Shown here piece after piece: positions 18,903 to 27,775 of a stretch of DNA of 64,000 nucleotides. The stretch is taken from NCBI GenBank assembly GCA_041495845.1, contig JBGQDM010000005.1, positions 6,139 to 70,138 of the forward strand, read 5' to 3'. The notes beneath the pieces were generated by a model that was not told the origin of the DNA, ran no database searches, and was given only the letters and a program-made list of their open reading frames with translations. Both the position numbers and the translations under genes were made by a program. How positions within the stretch are numbered: the stretch's first letter is position 1; each line of letters opens with the position of its first letter. The stretch comes from JBGQDM01 sp041495845 (GTDB lineage Bacteria; Acidobacteriota; Terriglobia; Terriglobales; Acidobacteriaceae).

Positions 18903-18936
18903 GATTAACCTGTAACCGATCTTTTACTGGTTAATC
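18903..18936. promoter_or_regulatory. Inverted repeat between sucC and the NTF2-like gene
   Basis: GATTAACC (18903-18910) and GGTTAATC (18929-18936) are perfect 8-bp arms with an 18-nt spacer, in an AT-rich patch about 150 nt upstream of sucC and 55 nt upstream of the + strand gene. It could be a regulator site for either gene; the ligand is unknown. Confidence 0.4.
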
Positions 18937-18990
18937 ATATCCTCAGATAACATTGTCGCAGCCGTTTGTGTCCGCGAAAGCAGGGGGAAC

Positions 18991-19407
18991 ATGGCGTCAC
19001 CCACCGACATTCGACCGCCGTTTACAGCCGAGACTGCGAAGGCCAAAGTGCAAGCTGCGGAGAATGCCTGGAATACCCGCGACCCGGAGCGGGTCGCTTT
19101 GGCTTACACCGAAGACTCGCAGTGGAGAAACCGCAGCGAATTTCTGCAGGGGCGCGCGGCCATCAAAGAGTTCTTGCGCCGCAAATGGGCGAAGGAACTC
19201 GATTACCGGTTGAAGAAGGAGTTGTGGACATTTACCGGGAACCGCATCTCCGTGCGTTTTGAATATGAGTGGCATGACGAGGCGGGGCAGTGGTATCGGA
19301 GCCACGGCAACGAACAGTGGGAATTCGCGTCCGACGGGCTGATGCAGCGGCGCGATGCCAGCATCAACGATTATCCGATCAACGAAAGCGAAAGACGCAT
19401 CCTCTGA
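18991..19407 (+). CDS. NTF2-like (DUF1348/SnoaL-type) protein
   Basis: A 138-residue cone-fold protein: [26 protein letters not shown] near the N-terminus, [19 protein letters not shown], then [23 protein letters not shown]. This matches the DUF1348 branch of the nuclear transport factor 2 superfamily. Biochemical function is unknown; many members are small-molecule isomerases or hydrolases. It ends 31 nt before the MOSC gene and may be co-transcribed with it. Confidence 0.85.
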   Translation: MASPTDIRPPFTAETAKAKVQAAENAWNTRDPERVALAYTEDSQWRNRSEFLQGRAAIKEFLRRKWAKELDYRLKKELWTFTGNRISVRFEYEWHDEAGQWYRSHGNEQWEFASDGLMQRRDASINDYPINESERRIL

Positions 19408-19438
19408 ATGTTCGGGGCTGCTGCAAGTTGAAAGAGAA

Positions 19439-20080
19439 ATGATTATCAAGGAACTTTGGCGGTATCCGGTGAAGTCGCTGGCGGGCGAGATGCTGCAGCA
19501 GGCGCGCCTGTCTGAGTTTGGCGTGGAAGGCGACCGCCGAGTGGTGGTGGTGAGGCCGTCGGGAAGGGTGATGACGGCGCGAAGCCATCCTCGACTTCTG
19601 TCCTTGAAGGGGAGCACCGGCCCGGATGGCGAGCCGCAGATCAACGGGAAGCCATGGTCGGATGCGGAAGCGCTGGCGCTGGTGCGCGAGGCGGCGGGTG
19701 AAGCGGTGGAGTTGGTAAAAGTGCAGGGCACGGAGAGTTTCGACGTGTTGCCACTTTCGGTGGCGACGGATGGCGCGGTGGCGTATCTCGGAGTCGACCG
19801 GCGTCGCTTCCGGCCGAACATTTTTCTGGGTGGAGTCGAGGGTCTGGCCGAACGCGCGTGGCAAGGTCGCGCGTTGCATATTGGCAACGTCGTGGTGCGT
19901 CTGGTGCAGTTGCGCAGCCGCTGCGTTATGACCACGTGGGACCCGGACACGCAAGTGCAGGATCCAAGCGTGCTGCGGCGAATTGTTGAGGAACTGGATG
20001 GAAGGCTCTCACTGGATTCAGCGGTGGAGCGGGGCGGAGTGATTCGGGTTGGGGATGAGGTGGAGTTGGTGCCGAGGTAA
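19439..20080 (+). CDS. MOSC domain protein
   Basis: A 213-residue protein from ATG 19439 (MIIKELWRYPVKSLAGEML, the MOSC N-terminal barrel). It includes GDRRVVVV, FRPNIFL and the conserved Cys in RSRCVMTTWDPDT. Cys of MOSC domains binds molybdenum cofactor or sulfur; mARC-type relatives reduce N-hydroxylated compounds. Partner and substrate are not evident. The in-frame start at 19355 overlaps the upstream gene and is less likely. Confidence 0.88.
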   Translation: MIIKELWRYPVKSLAGEMLQQARLSEFGVEGDRRVVVVRPSGRVMTARSHPRLLSLKGSTGPDGEPQINGKPWSDAEALALVREAAGEAVELVKVQGTESFDVLPLSVATDGAVAYLGVDRRRFRPNIFLGGVEGLAERAWQGRALHIGNVVVRLVQLRSRCVMTTWDPDTQVQDPSVLRRIVEELDGRLSLDSAVERGGVIRVGDEVELVPR

Positions 20081-20205
20081 GAGCCTGCGGTTCAGAGTAC
20101 AGAGCCGTCAAGGTTAGGGCCAAAGCTTGAAACGCAGAGGGCGCAGAGAAAATCCAAAAGCCTTGCGGGTGAGGTGATGGTGACCCTTGCCCGCGCCACA
20201 CAGGC

Positions 20206-20855
20206 TTACTTGTTGTGCTCACGGCGGAGGAAGTTGGTGACCTTGGCGCGATTGCCGCACTCCTTCATGGCACACCAACGACGATCGCGGCGGCGGGAAA
20301 CATCGTAGAAATAAAGTTTGCATTTAGGATTGCCACACTTGCGCACTGGGGCAGTCGGGCCTTCCACAATCAACTCAGCGGCGGAACGGGCGATCGCAAT
20401 CAGGGTTTTCATGGGGCCATCTTCGCGCATGGCGAACTCGAGAGAATAACGTCCGGGGCGGGCAGCCTGAAGATAGGGATAACCTTCGGTCCGGCGAAGG
20501 ATGTGATTGACGTATTCCGTCTGTTCGGGCTGCACCGAGCGGCGGTGGGCCAGGGCGTCGAGGGCAATGCGAATGGCGCCCGGAGAAAGTCGGCAGCGCG
20601 CAGGACGTCAGCGCACTCGCGCCCCCGGAGGAAGCCCAGCGCCTTGGCGGTCATTGGCTCAAGCGCACCGATGGCCACCAGAAGATCAAGAAAAGCCGCC
20701 CAATCGTGGATGGGATCGGGTATGCCGACAGGCGCAACCCCGGAATTGGCAAAATCAATGCACAGGCGATTGCCGATCAGGCAGTAGAGCGAAGAGGGAG
20801 CGCGCCCAAGCATGGGGTTGAACACGAGTGTGGCGCGTGTCTCGCCCCTTGGCAA
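20206..20855 (-). pseudogene. ABATE/CGNR zinc-finger regulator, frameshifted
   Basis: Two overlapping frames together make one standard protein. The upstream frame (20855 to about 20580; GTG/ATG starts at 20855 or 20813) encodes the ABATE domain (NRLCIDFANSG, FLDLLVAIGALEP). The downstream frame (about 20579 to 20206) continues with GAIRIALDALAHRR and the intact CGNR zinc finger (RKCGNPKCKLYFYD, RRWCAMKECGNRAK). The break falls in CCGGGC at 20579-20581: one extra G would restore DFLRGAIRIALDAL. It is either a recent one-base deletion or a sequencing error in a G run. These proteins are putative transcription regulators. Confidence 0.8.
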
Positions 20856-20905
20856 GGGGCGGCATTGCCAGCGGCGGCCAGCGTGCGTTAGCTTGAAGCT
20901 TCCCG

Positions 20906-21964
20906 ATGATCACGGAAGTTCTTCATCGTCTGGTGGTGCACCGGCAATCGCTGGAGCGGGCGGAGGCCTGTGCCGTGATGGCGGAGGTACTGCGCGGAGC
21001 GGCGACGGACGCGCAGATTGCGGCGCTGCTGGTGGCGTTGCAGATGAAGGGCGAAACGGTCGAGGAGATTGTTGGATTCGCGGAAGCGATTCGCCAGGCG
21101 GCAACGCCGTTGCCGGTGGCGGAGAATTCCGTTTTGTACGCCAGCACCACCGGGCGCGACGCGCTGGTGGACACGTGCGGCACGGGGGGCGACGCCAGCG
21201 GGACGTTCAACATCTCGACGGCATCGGCACTGGTGGCGGCGGGCGCGGGCGTGCGCGTGGCCAAGCACGGCAATCGCAGCGTGACCTCGAAGTGCGGCTC
21301 GGCGGATGTGATGGAATCGCTGGGAGTGAAAATTGACCTATCGCCGGCGCGGCTGGCGGCATGTCTGGAGGAAGTTGGAATTGCATTTCTGTATGCTCCG
21401 GCGCTGCACTCGGCCATGAAGTACGCGCAGCCGGTGCGGCAAGAGTTGCGCCTGCGAACCGTTTTCAATCTACTGGGGCCGTTGACCAACCCGGCGCACG
21501 CTTCGGCGCAAGTGGTGGGCGTGTATTCGGCGGAACTGGTGGAAAAGCTGGCGGAAGCGCTGAGCATGCTGGGCCTGAGGCGGGCGCTGGTGGTGCACGG
21601 CAACGACGGACTGGATGAGATCACGATTTCAACGGAGACGCGGGTGGCGGAAGTGCGCGACGGACGGGTGTGGAGTTATGAAGTGACGCCGGAAGAATTT
21701 GGACTGCGGCGCGCACCGCTGGAGGAAATCGCGGGTGGCGACGCGGCGGAAAATGCGGCACTGATTCGCGGCGTGCTCGGCGGCGAGAAGTCGGCGCGGC
21801 GGGATGTGGTGCTGCTGAATGCCGCGGCGGCGCTGGTGGCGGCGGGGCGGGCGGACGCTATGGCTGCGGCCATGCCGCTGGCGGCGAGTTCGATCGATTC
21901 CGGGGCGGCGCGGCGGAAGCTGGAAGCGCTGGTGGCGTTTGGGGCACGCGAAGACGGCGGCTGA
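20906..21964 (+). CDS. trpD: Anthranilate phosphoribosyltransferase
   Basis: A 352-residue TrpD, joining anthranilate and PRPP in tryptophan synthesis. The PRPP loop is [17 protein letters not shown], followed by [23 protein letters not shown] and [14 protein letters not shown], all family signatures. It stands alone here, divergent from the CGNR gene; no other trp biosynthesis gene is in the window. Confidence 0.95.
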   Translation: MITEVLHRLVVHRQSLERAEACAVMAEVLRGAATDAQIAALLVALQMKGETVEEIVGFAEAIRQAATPLPVAENSVLYASTTGRDALVDTCGTGGDASGTFNISTASALVAAGAGVRVAKHGNRSVTSKCGSADVMESLGVKIDLSPARLAACLEEVGIAFLYAPALHSAMKYAQPVRQELRLRTVFNLLGPLTNPAHASAQVVGVYSAELVEKLAEALSMLGLRRALVVHGNDGLDEITISTETRVAEVRDGRVWSYEVTPEEFGLRRAPLEEIAGGDAAENAALIRGVLGGEKSARRDVVLLNAAAALVAAGRADAMAAAMPLAASSIDSGAARRKLEALVAFGAREDGG

Positions 21965-21974
21965 GCTGCTGACA

Positions 21975-22155
21975 AGTGCAGGGGTCCTTCGCTACTGCTC
22001 AGGATGACAGAGTTGGGAGGAGCAACGGCAAAAGCTTGAAACGCAGAGGACGCGGAGGAAGCCGCAGAGATCACAGAGAAAGGCCTTGTTGCACTTCCGA
22101 CGATGCACGCGGGAGCAGGCACAGAGGTCCTTCGCTCGCGCTCAGGATGACAGGG
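21975..22155. repeat. Cluster of dispersed intergenic repeats after trpD
   Basis: Two copies of GTCCTTCGCT..GCTCAGGATGACAG (about 21983-22010 and 22127-22152) flank an AAACGCAGAGGACGCGGAGG-type unit (about 22038-22080). Similar words occur at 11588, 20129, 24212, 50471 and 57106. No gene is supported here. Confidence 0.7.
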
Positions 22156-22179
22156 CAGTTTTTCCGGTGAAGCAGTGGT

Positions 22180-22656
22180 TCACTTCGCCAGCTTCTTCAA
22201 TCTTTCAATCTGCTGCAGGTGATTGGGGCCGTGCGCCGCCATTTTTTCAATCATCTCGGCGACGGTGACGTGGCGATTGAGTTCGGGGTGGAAGGCGCTC
22301 TTGTTCAAGTCGGCGGGCTGGATGCGGCGCAGGACGCGGAGGTTGTGGTGGCGGAAGAGGCCGTAGGCGGCGACGAGTTCGGGAGCGCTGGATTCGATGT
22401 AGCCGAGTTCGCGCGCCCAGTCGTCCTGGTCCATGGGCGCAATGACGGGACTCTTGTCGGCGAGCATCTGGCGCACGCGATAGCCCTGCACGATCTCGAT
22501 GTCGGCGAGGTGGCCAAGAATCTCGAGGATGCACCACTTATCTGGCGAGGGCTTGTAGCGCAGGACCTGGTCGGAGAGACCAATTACGGCTGCGGCGATT
22601 TCCTTCGGGCTCTTTTCGCCGGCCACCAGAGCGGATTTCAGTTGAGCAGGAGTCAT
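22180..22656 (-). CDS. DinB-like / DUF664 family protein
   Basis: A 158-residue four-helix-bundle protein of the DinB superfamily: MTPAQLKSALVAGEKSPKEI, WCILEILGHLADIE with the first metal His, and AHGPNHLQQIERLKKL with the last metal His. Such proteins bind a divalent metal, and some are thiol-dependent transferases; function here is unknown. It lies 30 nt downstream of the beta-CASP gene on the same strand. Confidence 0.85.
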   Translation of the reverse strand: MTPAQLKSALVAGEKSPKEIAAAVIGLSDQVLRYKPSPDKWCILEILGHLADIEIVQGYRVRQMLADKSPVIAPMDQDDWARELGYIESSAPELVAAYGLFRHHNLRVLRRIQPADLNKSAFHPELNRHVTVAEMIEKMAAHGPNHLQQIERLKKLAK

Positions 22657-22686
22657 CGGCGGACCAGATTACGAAATTACAAAATC

Positions 22687-24126
22687 CTATCTCACTTCTA
22701 CCTTCTCGATCCATTGCGCCACCTGGACGTTCCAGCCGAGTTCCTTGCGCATGAGGTCGCGCAACTGGGTGGCGGCGTCGGGTTCGCCGTGGACGAGGTA
22801 GGTGACGGCGGGTTTCTGCTTGAAAGTGCCAAGCCATTCGAGGAGTTCGGGGGGATCGGCGTGGTCGCTGAACTGCTCGATGGCGGCGACCTGGGCGCGG
22901 ATGGGAACGGACTGACCGAAGATTTTCACTTCTGGCGCGCCGCTCTTGATGATGGCGCCGCGCGTGCCGGGGGCCTGGAAGCCGATGAAGATAATCTGGT
23001 TTTTCGGATCGGGCAATCGCTGGGCGAGATGGTGGAGCACGCGGCCGCCGGTGGCCATGCCGCTGGAAGAAATGATGATCACCGGGAAACGCGAATCGTT
23101 GATCTTCTTGGAGTCGATGGCGGTCAGGGCAAAACTGAAACCCGCCCAGGTGAGGGGTGAGCCGTAGCGCGCCACCAGGGCCTTGTTCTCGTCGCTGTAC
23201 TCTTCGGTGTGCTTCAGAAAAATCTCCACGGCTTTGATGGCCATGGGGCTGTCGCAAAAGACCGGCACACGGGGGATTTGGCCAGACTCCATCAGTTCCT
23301 TGATCATGAAGAGAAACTTCTGGGTGCGCTCGACGGCGAACGCAGGCACGACTACGCTGCCGCCGCGCTCGACCGTCTGGGTGATGACGCGGGCAAGTTG
23401 CGGGCGGGGATCGTCATGCGGATGGCGGCGATTGCCATACGTGGATTCCATGATGAGCACGTCGGCAGTTTCGCCTTCGGTGGGGCCGGCGTGCACGACT
23501 TTGCCGGGCGCGATTTCGTGGTCGCGGACACGTCCGATGTCGCCGGTGAAGAGCAGGCGGCGCGACTGGCCGTTGATCTTGAGCGTTACTTCCGCCATGG
23601 CCGAGCCCAGAATGTGCGCTGCGGGCACGAAACGGAACGACAGTTCCGGTGTGAGCTCGATGGTCCCTCCCATGGCGACGGGGCGAAAACGCTCAAGACA
23701 CTGCTGCGCTTCTGCGAGCGTGTAAAGCGGGAGCGCGGGATCGTGCTTGGAAGTGCGGTTCTTGTTGTGGAAGGCAGCGTCTTCTTCCTGCAGGTGACCG
23801 GAATCGGGCAGCAGGACGCCGCAGAGATCCACTGTGGCCGGAGTAGCGTAGATGGGGCCGCAAAAGCCTTCTTTGACGAGACGCGGAATCCAACCGGAGT
23901 GGTCGAGGTGGGCGTGGGTAAGAATGACGGCGTCAATCTCACGCGCGGGCACGGGAGTGTCGCGCCAGTTGCGCTCGCGCCATTCTTTTGGTCCCTGAAA
24001 CAAGCCGCAGTCAATGAGCGCCTGGAAACCGGCGCGTCCGCTGCCGTCGGAAGTGGTGTTGATCAAGTGCTTGGAACCGGTGACGGTGCCGGCGGCGCCG
24101 AGAAACTGGATGTAAGGCAAAAGCAC
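22687..24126 (-). CDS. MBL-fold RNA-specificity (beta-CASP) hydrolase
   Basis: A 479-residue metallo-beta-lactamase protein with zinc motif THAHLDHSG, AAHILGSAM and LLFTGDIGR, a beta-CASP insert (PVFCDSPMAIKA, IIISSSGMATGGRVLHHL) and the C-terminal RNA-metabolising MBL motif (FSDHADPPELLEWL, TYLVHGEPDAA). The closest characterised type is the archaeal/bacterial Ysh1/CPSF73-like ribonuclease. An RNA substrate is probable but untested. All zinc ligands are visible. Confidence 0.92.
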   Translation of the reverse strand: MLLPYIQFLGAAGTVTGSKHLINTTSDGSGRAGFQALIDCGLFQGPKEWRERNWRDTPVPAREIDAVILTHAHLDHSGWIPRLVKEGFCGPIYATPATVDLCGVLLPDSGHLQEEDAAFHNKNRTSKHDPALPLYTLAEAQQCLERFRPVAMGGTIELTPELSFRFVPAAHILGSAMAEVTLKINGQSRRLLFTGDIGRVRDHEIAPGKVVHAGPTEGETADVLIMESTYGNRRHPHDDPRPQLARVITQTVERGGSVVVPAFAVERTQKFLFMIKELMESGQIPRVPVFCDSPMAIKAVEIFLKHTEEYSDENKALVARYGSPLTWAGFSFALTAIDSKKINDSRFPVIIISSSGMATGGRVLHHLAQRLPDPKNQIIFIGFQAPGTRGAIIKSGAPEVKIFGQSVPIRAQVAAIEQFSDHADPPELLEWLGTFKQKPAVTYLVHGEPDAATQLRDLMRKELGWNVQVAQWIEKVEVR

Positions 24127-24276
24127 CTCCCGAGGAATAAGAAAAGCTATCGCAGAGGTGAGGGGATTGTCGAATTAACTGATTGCACTCCGCTGCCACC
24201 AGCAAGTTGCATAGGCCCTTCGCTCCGCGCAGGGTGACATCCTGGTGGAAAGCAAAAACAGAATGACAAGCACAAC

Positions 24277-25971
24277 TCAATGGCTTTTGCTGTCATTGGC
24301 AGGCGGGTGGTAGGTGTTGTTCGCCGTGTCGGTCTCAGGGACGCTGCCGTCGTTGACGACGAACTCAAGCGGTGCGGCTGGTGTGGTAAAGCGGATAACA
24401 GCGGTGGAGCCAGCGGGCACGAACAGTCGTTCAGTAAAGTCGTTGTTGGCGGTGCGGGCGGTGACGGGGACTTCCGCAGCAGCACCGCCGATGTTGGCAA
24501 CCGTGACCGCGCTGAGAAAACTCTGGTCCACGGCGCGGGTATTGACGGAGTCGATGTGAAACTCGGGCAGGCCGTCGTCGGAGTAAACCCAGGCGCCGAA
24601 GAACCATTTGAGATCGCGGGCTGATTGCCGGCGCACGAGTTGTTCGATGTAAAACTGGTCGTGGTCGTCGGCGGAGTGGTAGGCGTGGAGGGCCTTTTTC
24701 AGCGCATCCGCGCCGATCAGGTCGCGCAGCATCCACCAGACGAGCGCGGCTTTACTGCGGTACAGAGTTTCGTCGCCGGTGAGGAAGAGGGAGTCGCCGG
24801 CACTCTTCGTGCCCTTCCCGGACTCGGCTTGCAAGAATGCGGCGCGGTGCAAGCCGAGATAATCGAGTGCGGCTTGGCGGCCCTGTTGTTGCTCGCGCAT
24901 TAGGGCCTGCGCGAAATGCGCCAGACCTTCGGAAATCCACGGACGCGGAGAGGTGAAAGCAGCATGGGTGAGTTGATGGGCGAGCACCAGCTGGATGAGA
25001 TCGGAGTCGCGCGCATGGAGCGGCGTGAGCAGCAGGTTGCCAGCTTCGAAGGGCGCGGCGTCGCGGTCGGGGAGTTCGACCAGTGTGATCTGGGTGTGTG
25101 GCGCGCCGAACCAATCCTGAATTAGCGGGGTGATGCCGGCAGTCTGCTGGTAAGCGGAGATCTCCGAGGCGAGGGCGGACAGAGAAAATATCTGCACTGA
25201 CGGCGAATCGATTTTCGTGAACGGGCCAAGGAAGAAGCTGGGTGTGGCGGAGCGCAAGGAAGGGTAACGGCAGACTATCGCGGCGTCGGGCGTAATTTGC
25301 GCGCGCGTGTTGTCGTCACCGCAGAGAATCACAAGTGCGGGGGTGGGACCATCGCGGACAACAGAGAAACGGAATTCCGCGTCGGCGGCGACGTGCGTTG
25401 CTTTCCAGCGCCCGATGGCGGCGAACATCGCGTTGCCGTCGGCCAGGTCCTGTGACTCCAGCGCCACCGGATACCAGACGACATAGCCGAGGCCGCGCAC
25501 GCCGGAGAAGGTCGCGCTGATCTGGTCCCAATCGCTGTGGCTGGCGGTTGCAGGCGGAGTGCCGAGGCGAGTCAGGCGCGTGGCGTCGGGCAAGATCACG
25601 CCTTCGTAAGCGATCTCCAGTTCGACTGATTCGCCCGGCGGCAGTTCGCGCGGCAGTGTGACCAGCGCTTCCGAGAGCATGCCGGTGTGGTCAATGTCAG
25701 AAGTATAGGTCTGGGACACGAACTGCAGTGGCTTGGACTGGCTGCGCAGCGAACGCCAGTTCAGGCTGGATGAAATCTGCAGCGTCACTACGCGCTGGGG
25801 TGCGGCGGTGATGTTGGTCAGGCGCAGTGTGCCGCGAGCGGCGAGGCGGTGCTGGCCGGGATCAAGGCGCAAGTCGAGATCATAATGATCGAAACGAAAA
25901 GCGTTGCGATCAAGGGCCGCCGCGGGCGCGAGCAGGCTGCAGACAACGAAGAGCGCACGCCAGGGTTTCAT
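24277..25971 (-). CDS. Secreted M1-like gluzincin homologue with HQxxH motif
   Basis: A 564-residue protein with a signal peptide (MKPWRALFVVCSLLAPAAAL), an N-terminal beta sandwich like M1 aminopeptidases (FRFDHYDLDLRLDPGQHRL) and a region around FEAGNLLLTPLHA. The zinc motif reads LAHQLTHAAF then WISEGLAHF: the catalytic Glu of HExxH is Gln, while both His and the downstream Glu ligand remain. Spacing to the third ligand is short (11 residues), closer to peptidase-MA proteins. It is probably a catalytically weak or inactive binding protein. Overlaps rlmB by 4 nt (ATGA), so they are coupled. Confidence 0.75.
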   Translation of the reverse strand: MKPWRALFVVCSLLAPAAALDRNAFRFDHYDLDLRLDPGQHRLAARGTLRLTNITAAPQRVVTLQISSSLNWRSLRSQSKPLQFVSQTYTSDIDHTGMLSEALVTLPRELPPGESVELEIAYEGVILPDATRLTRLGTPPATASHSDWDQISATFSGVRGLGYVVWYPVALESQDLADGNAMFAAIGRWKATHVAADAEFRFSVVRDGPTPALVILCGDDNTRAQITPDAAIVCRYPSLRSATPSFFLGPFTKIDSPSVQIFSLSALASEISAYQQTAGITPLIQDWFGAPHTQITLVELPDRDAAPFEAGNLLLTPLHARDSDLIQLVLAHQLTHAAFTSPRPWISEGLAHFAQALMREQQQGRQAALDYLGLHRAAFLQAESGKGTKSAGDSLFLTGDETLYRSKAALVWWMLRDLIGADALKKALHAYHSADDHDQFYIEQLVRRQSARDLKWFFGAWVYSDDGLPEFHIDSVNTRAVDQSFLSAVTVANIGGAAAEVPVTARTANNDFTERLFVPAGSTAVIRFTTPAAPLEFVVNDGSVPETDTANNTYHPPANDSKSH

Positions 25972-26714
25972 TTCTTCTTGGATGCAGCCACGCGACGTTG
26001 GCGCACGACTTCATAAAGAACAATGGCGGCGGCGACCGACACATTGAGCGAGGGTACGTTTCCCAGCATGGGGATGGAAACGAGGAAGTCGCAGCGGCGG
26101 CGCACCAGTTCGTGCAGGCCTGTGCCTTCGGCGCCAAGGACGATGGCGCAATCCACGTTGTAGTCCACCGCGTCGTAGGTCTGCGGGCCGCGTTCGTCGA
26201 GGCCGACTACCCAGACGTTTTGCGATTTCAGTTCTTCCAGCGTGCGCGCGATGTTGGTGACTTTGGCGACCGGGAGATGTTCGCTGGCGCCGGCGGAAGC
26301 TTTGGCGACGGTGGAAGTCACACCCACGGCGCGACGCTCGGGAATGACCACGCCATCGGCGCCGGCAGCGTCGGCGGTGCGCAGGATGGCGCCGAGATTG
26401 TGCGGGTCTTCGACTCCGTCAAGCACGACGACCAGGGCTTTTTCGCCGCGACGCACCGCTGCGAGATCTTCGAGGTCGCAATATTGCTTGGCCGAGGTCA
26501 CCGCCACAACCCCTTGATGGCCGGAAGTGCGGGCCATGCGTTCAAGCTCGCTGCGCGAGAGAAAGCGTACAGCGATGCCGGCGCGACGGCACTCGTCAAT
26601 CAGCTTTTGTAAGCGATCGTCGTGGCGTTCGCGAGCCACGCCAACAAATTGAAAGGAGCGGCCGCGGGCCTTTAATGCTTCCGCCACCGCGTGGATGCCG
26701 TAAATCGCTTGCAT
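25968..26714 (-). CDS. rlmB: 23S rRNA (guanosine-2'-O-)-methyltransferase, RlmB/TrmH family
   Basis: A 248-residue SpoU protein from ATG 26714 (MQAIYGIHAVAEALKARG). It has an N-terminal substrate-binding domain, then VVLDGVEDPHNLGAILRTADA, IVLGAEGTGLHELV and IPMLGNVPSLNVSVAAAIVLYE, the trefoil-knot SAM-binding motifs 1-3. It methylates a ribose 2'-OH of 23S rRNA or tRNA; RlmB is the best guess. A longer frame upstream lacks family similarity and is rejected. Confidence 0.9.
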   Translation of the reverse strand: MQAIYGIHAVAEALKARGRSFQFVGVARERHDDRLQKLIDECRRAGIAVRFLSRSELERMARTSGHQGVVAVTSAKQYCDLEDLAAVRRGEKALVVVLDGVEDPHNLGAILRTADAAGADGVVIPERRAVGVTSTVAKASAGASEHLPVAKVTNIARTLEELKSQNVWVVGLDERGPQTYDAVDYNVDCAIVLGAEGTGLHELVRRRCDFLVSIPMLGNVPSLNVSVAAAIVLYEVVRQRRVAASKKK

Positions 26715-27102
26715 GGGTTTAGTGTACCTGCGAAGCGGACGAGTCTGGCGGGAAGGGAAGAGAACGGGCCCGGAACGCAAAGAGTTTCCCCTCTGGGTTA
26801 GGAGATTACGCTGGCTGTCTCGCGTCGCGTTAGCGTGGAATGACCCAACCGGCGGCGCCGTGTCAAGGAGAAGCGATGAATGAACCCAGCCTTGAGAATT
26901 GTCAAAAGACTCTGGTTCAAGGGGGGAGTGGGTCGATGACATGATTTTTGCCATGCTGGCGAGCGATTGGAAGGCAAGGAGGGCGGAGGGTGGGTAAGGT
27001 GCGAGGCGGGGGAGGGCATGGCCCAAGGGTGCGGCACGGGAAGGACCCGCCTAAAGGTCTGGCACGCTGCGCCGATGAGAGAGGGTGAGGTGAGGTACCC
27101 CC
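26715..27102. other. Intergenic region, 388 nt, no gene seen
   Basis: Lies between divergent rlmB and a small + strand gene. It is purine-rich (GGAGGGCGGAGGGTGGG at about 26977-26993). GAGGTGAGG just before 27103 may be the ribosome site of the small gene. No RNA gene or repeat family was recognised. Confidence 0.4.
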
Positions 27103-27303
27103 ATGAACATTGACGCCATCCAGTCAGCCTATTCCAGCCCAGCGGTCAAGAACACTGAAGCCGCTGATAACGCGCAACATAAACTCAACGTTCAAAGCCA
27201 GCCTGCGGCTGCGCCACGCGACCGAGTCACGATCAGCGCGGCGGCGCAGTCGAAACAGTCCTCGCCGGCCGGGGACAAGGACCACGACGGCGACAGCAAA
27301 TAA
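27103..27303 (+). CDS. Small hypothetical hydrophilic protein
   Basis: A 66-residue protein, probably intrinsically disordered (MNIDAIQSAYSSPAV, then RDRVTISAAAQSKQ and an acidic tail GDKDHDGDSK). A GAGGTGAGG ribosome site precedes the ATG. The phrase VTISAAA recurs in small proteins associated with flagella or surface systems, but no such neighbour exists here. Function unknown. Confidence 0.6.
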   Translation: MNIDAIQSAYSSPAVKNTEAADNAQHKLNVQSQPAAAPRDRVTISAAAQSKQSSPAGDKDHDGDSK

Positions 27304-27775
27304 CTGGAGACAAGGAACCAGCGCATCACCAGGAACCAGGCGGGTAAGTACGCTCTCGCACATTTCCGCCCGGCGACGAACAAACCTGCAATCTCGGGAA
27401 CGCTGCTGTGGCTAGCTTACGGCTCGCCTTAATGGGCGGGTAAGTGTGGGCGTGACCGCGTGGCACTCCTGAGCAAGTCAGGCGAATCGCTCGACGCGCG
27501 ACCAGTTGCCATCTCGCGATTCGTCAATGGTGCAACTAAGAGAATCGGGCGGGCGGCCTTCGCTCAGATCGAGGGCTGGCGGCCCGTATTGCTGTACCCA
27601 TTGCCTGCATCCCGTCACCGCCTGCCGACGTTTCATCCCAAATACTTGCATCTGGTTACTTGCCGCCGTGATGGCGATCACAGCGGCGTGAGATGTAGCC
27701 CGTCACAATGTGCGAAAGCTACGGCCCCAAAGGGCTGGCGCTAGGATCGGACCTCATTTTGTTGAGGAGATAGGC
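27304..27775. other. Intergenic region, 472 nt, upstream of subtilase
   Basis: No convincing gene. Inverted words GTAGC and GCTAC flank a segment with GTGCGAAAGCTACGG (about 27713-27727) and AAAGGGCTGGCGC. This hints at a structured 5' leader, but no riboswitch class is matched. GAGGAG at 27764-27769 is the subtilase ribosome site. Confidence 0.4.

Noticed and set aside
26715..27026. N-terminal extension of rlmB by about 104 codons
   Set aside because: The added part has no family similarity; ATG 26714 gives the standard N-terminus.
27690..27750. Possible cyclic-di-GMP riboswitch (GCGAAAGCTACGG) before the subtilase
   Set aside because: Only part of the conserved core is seen; the paired stem and the GGGCAAACC element are missing.
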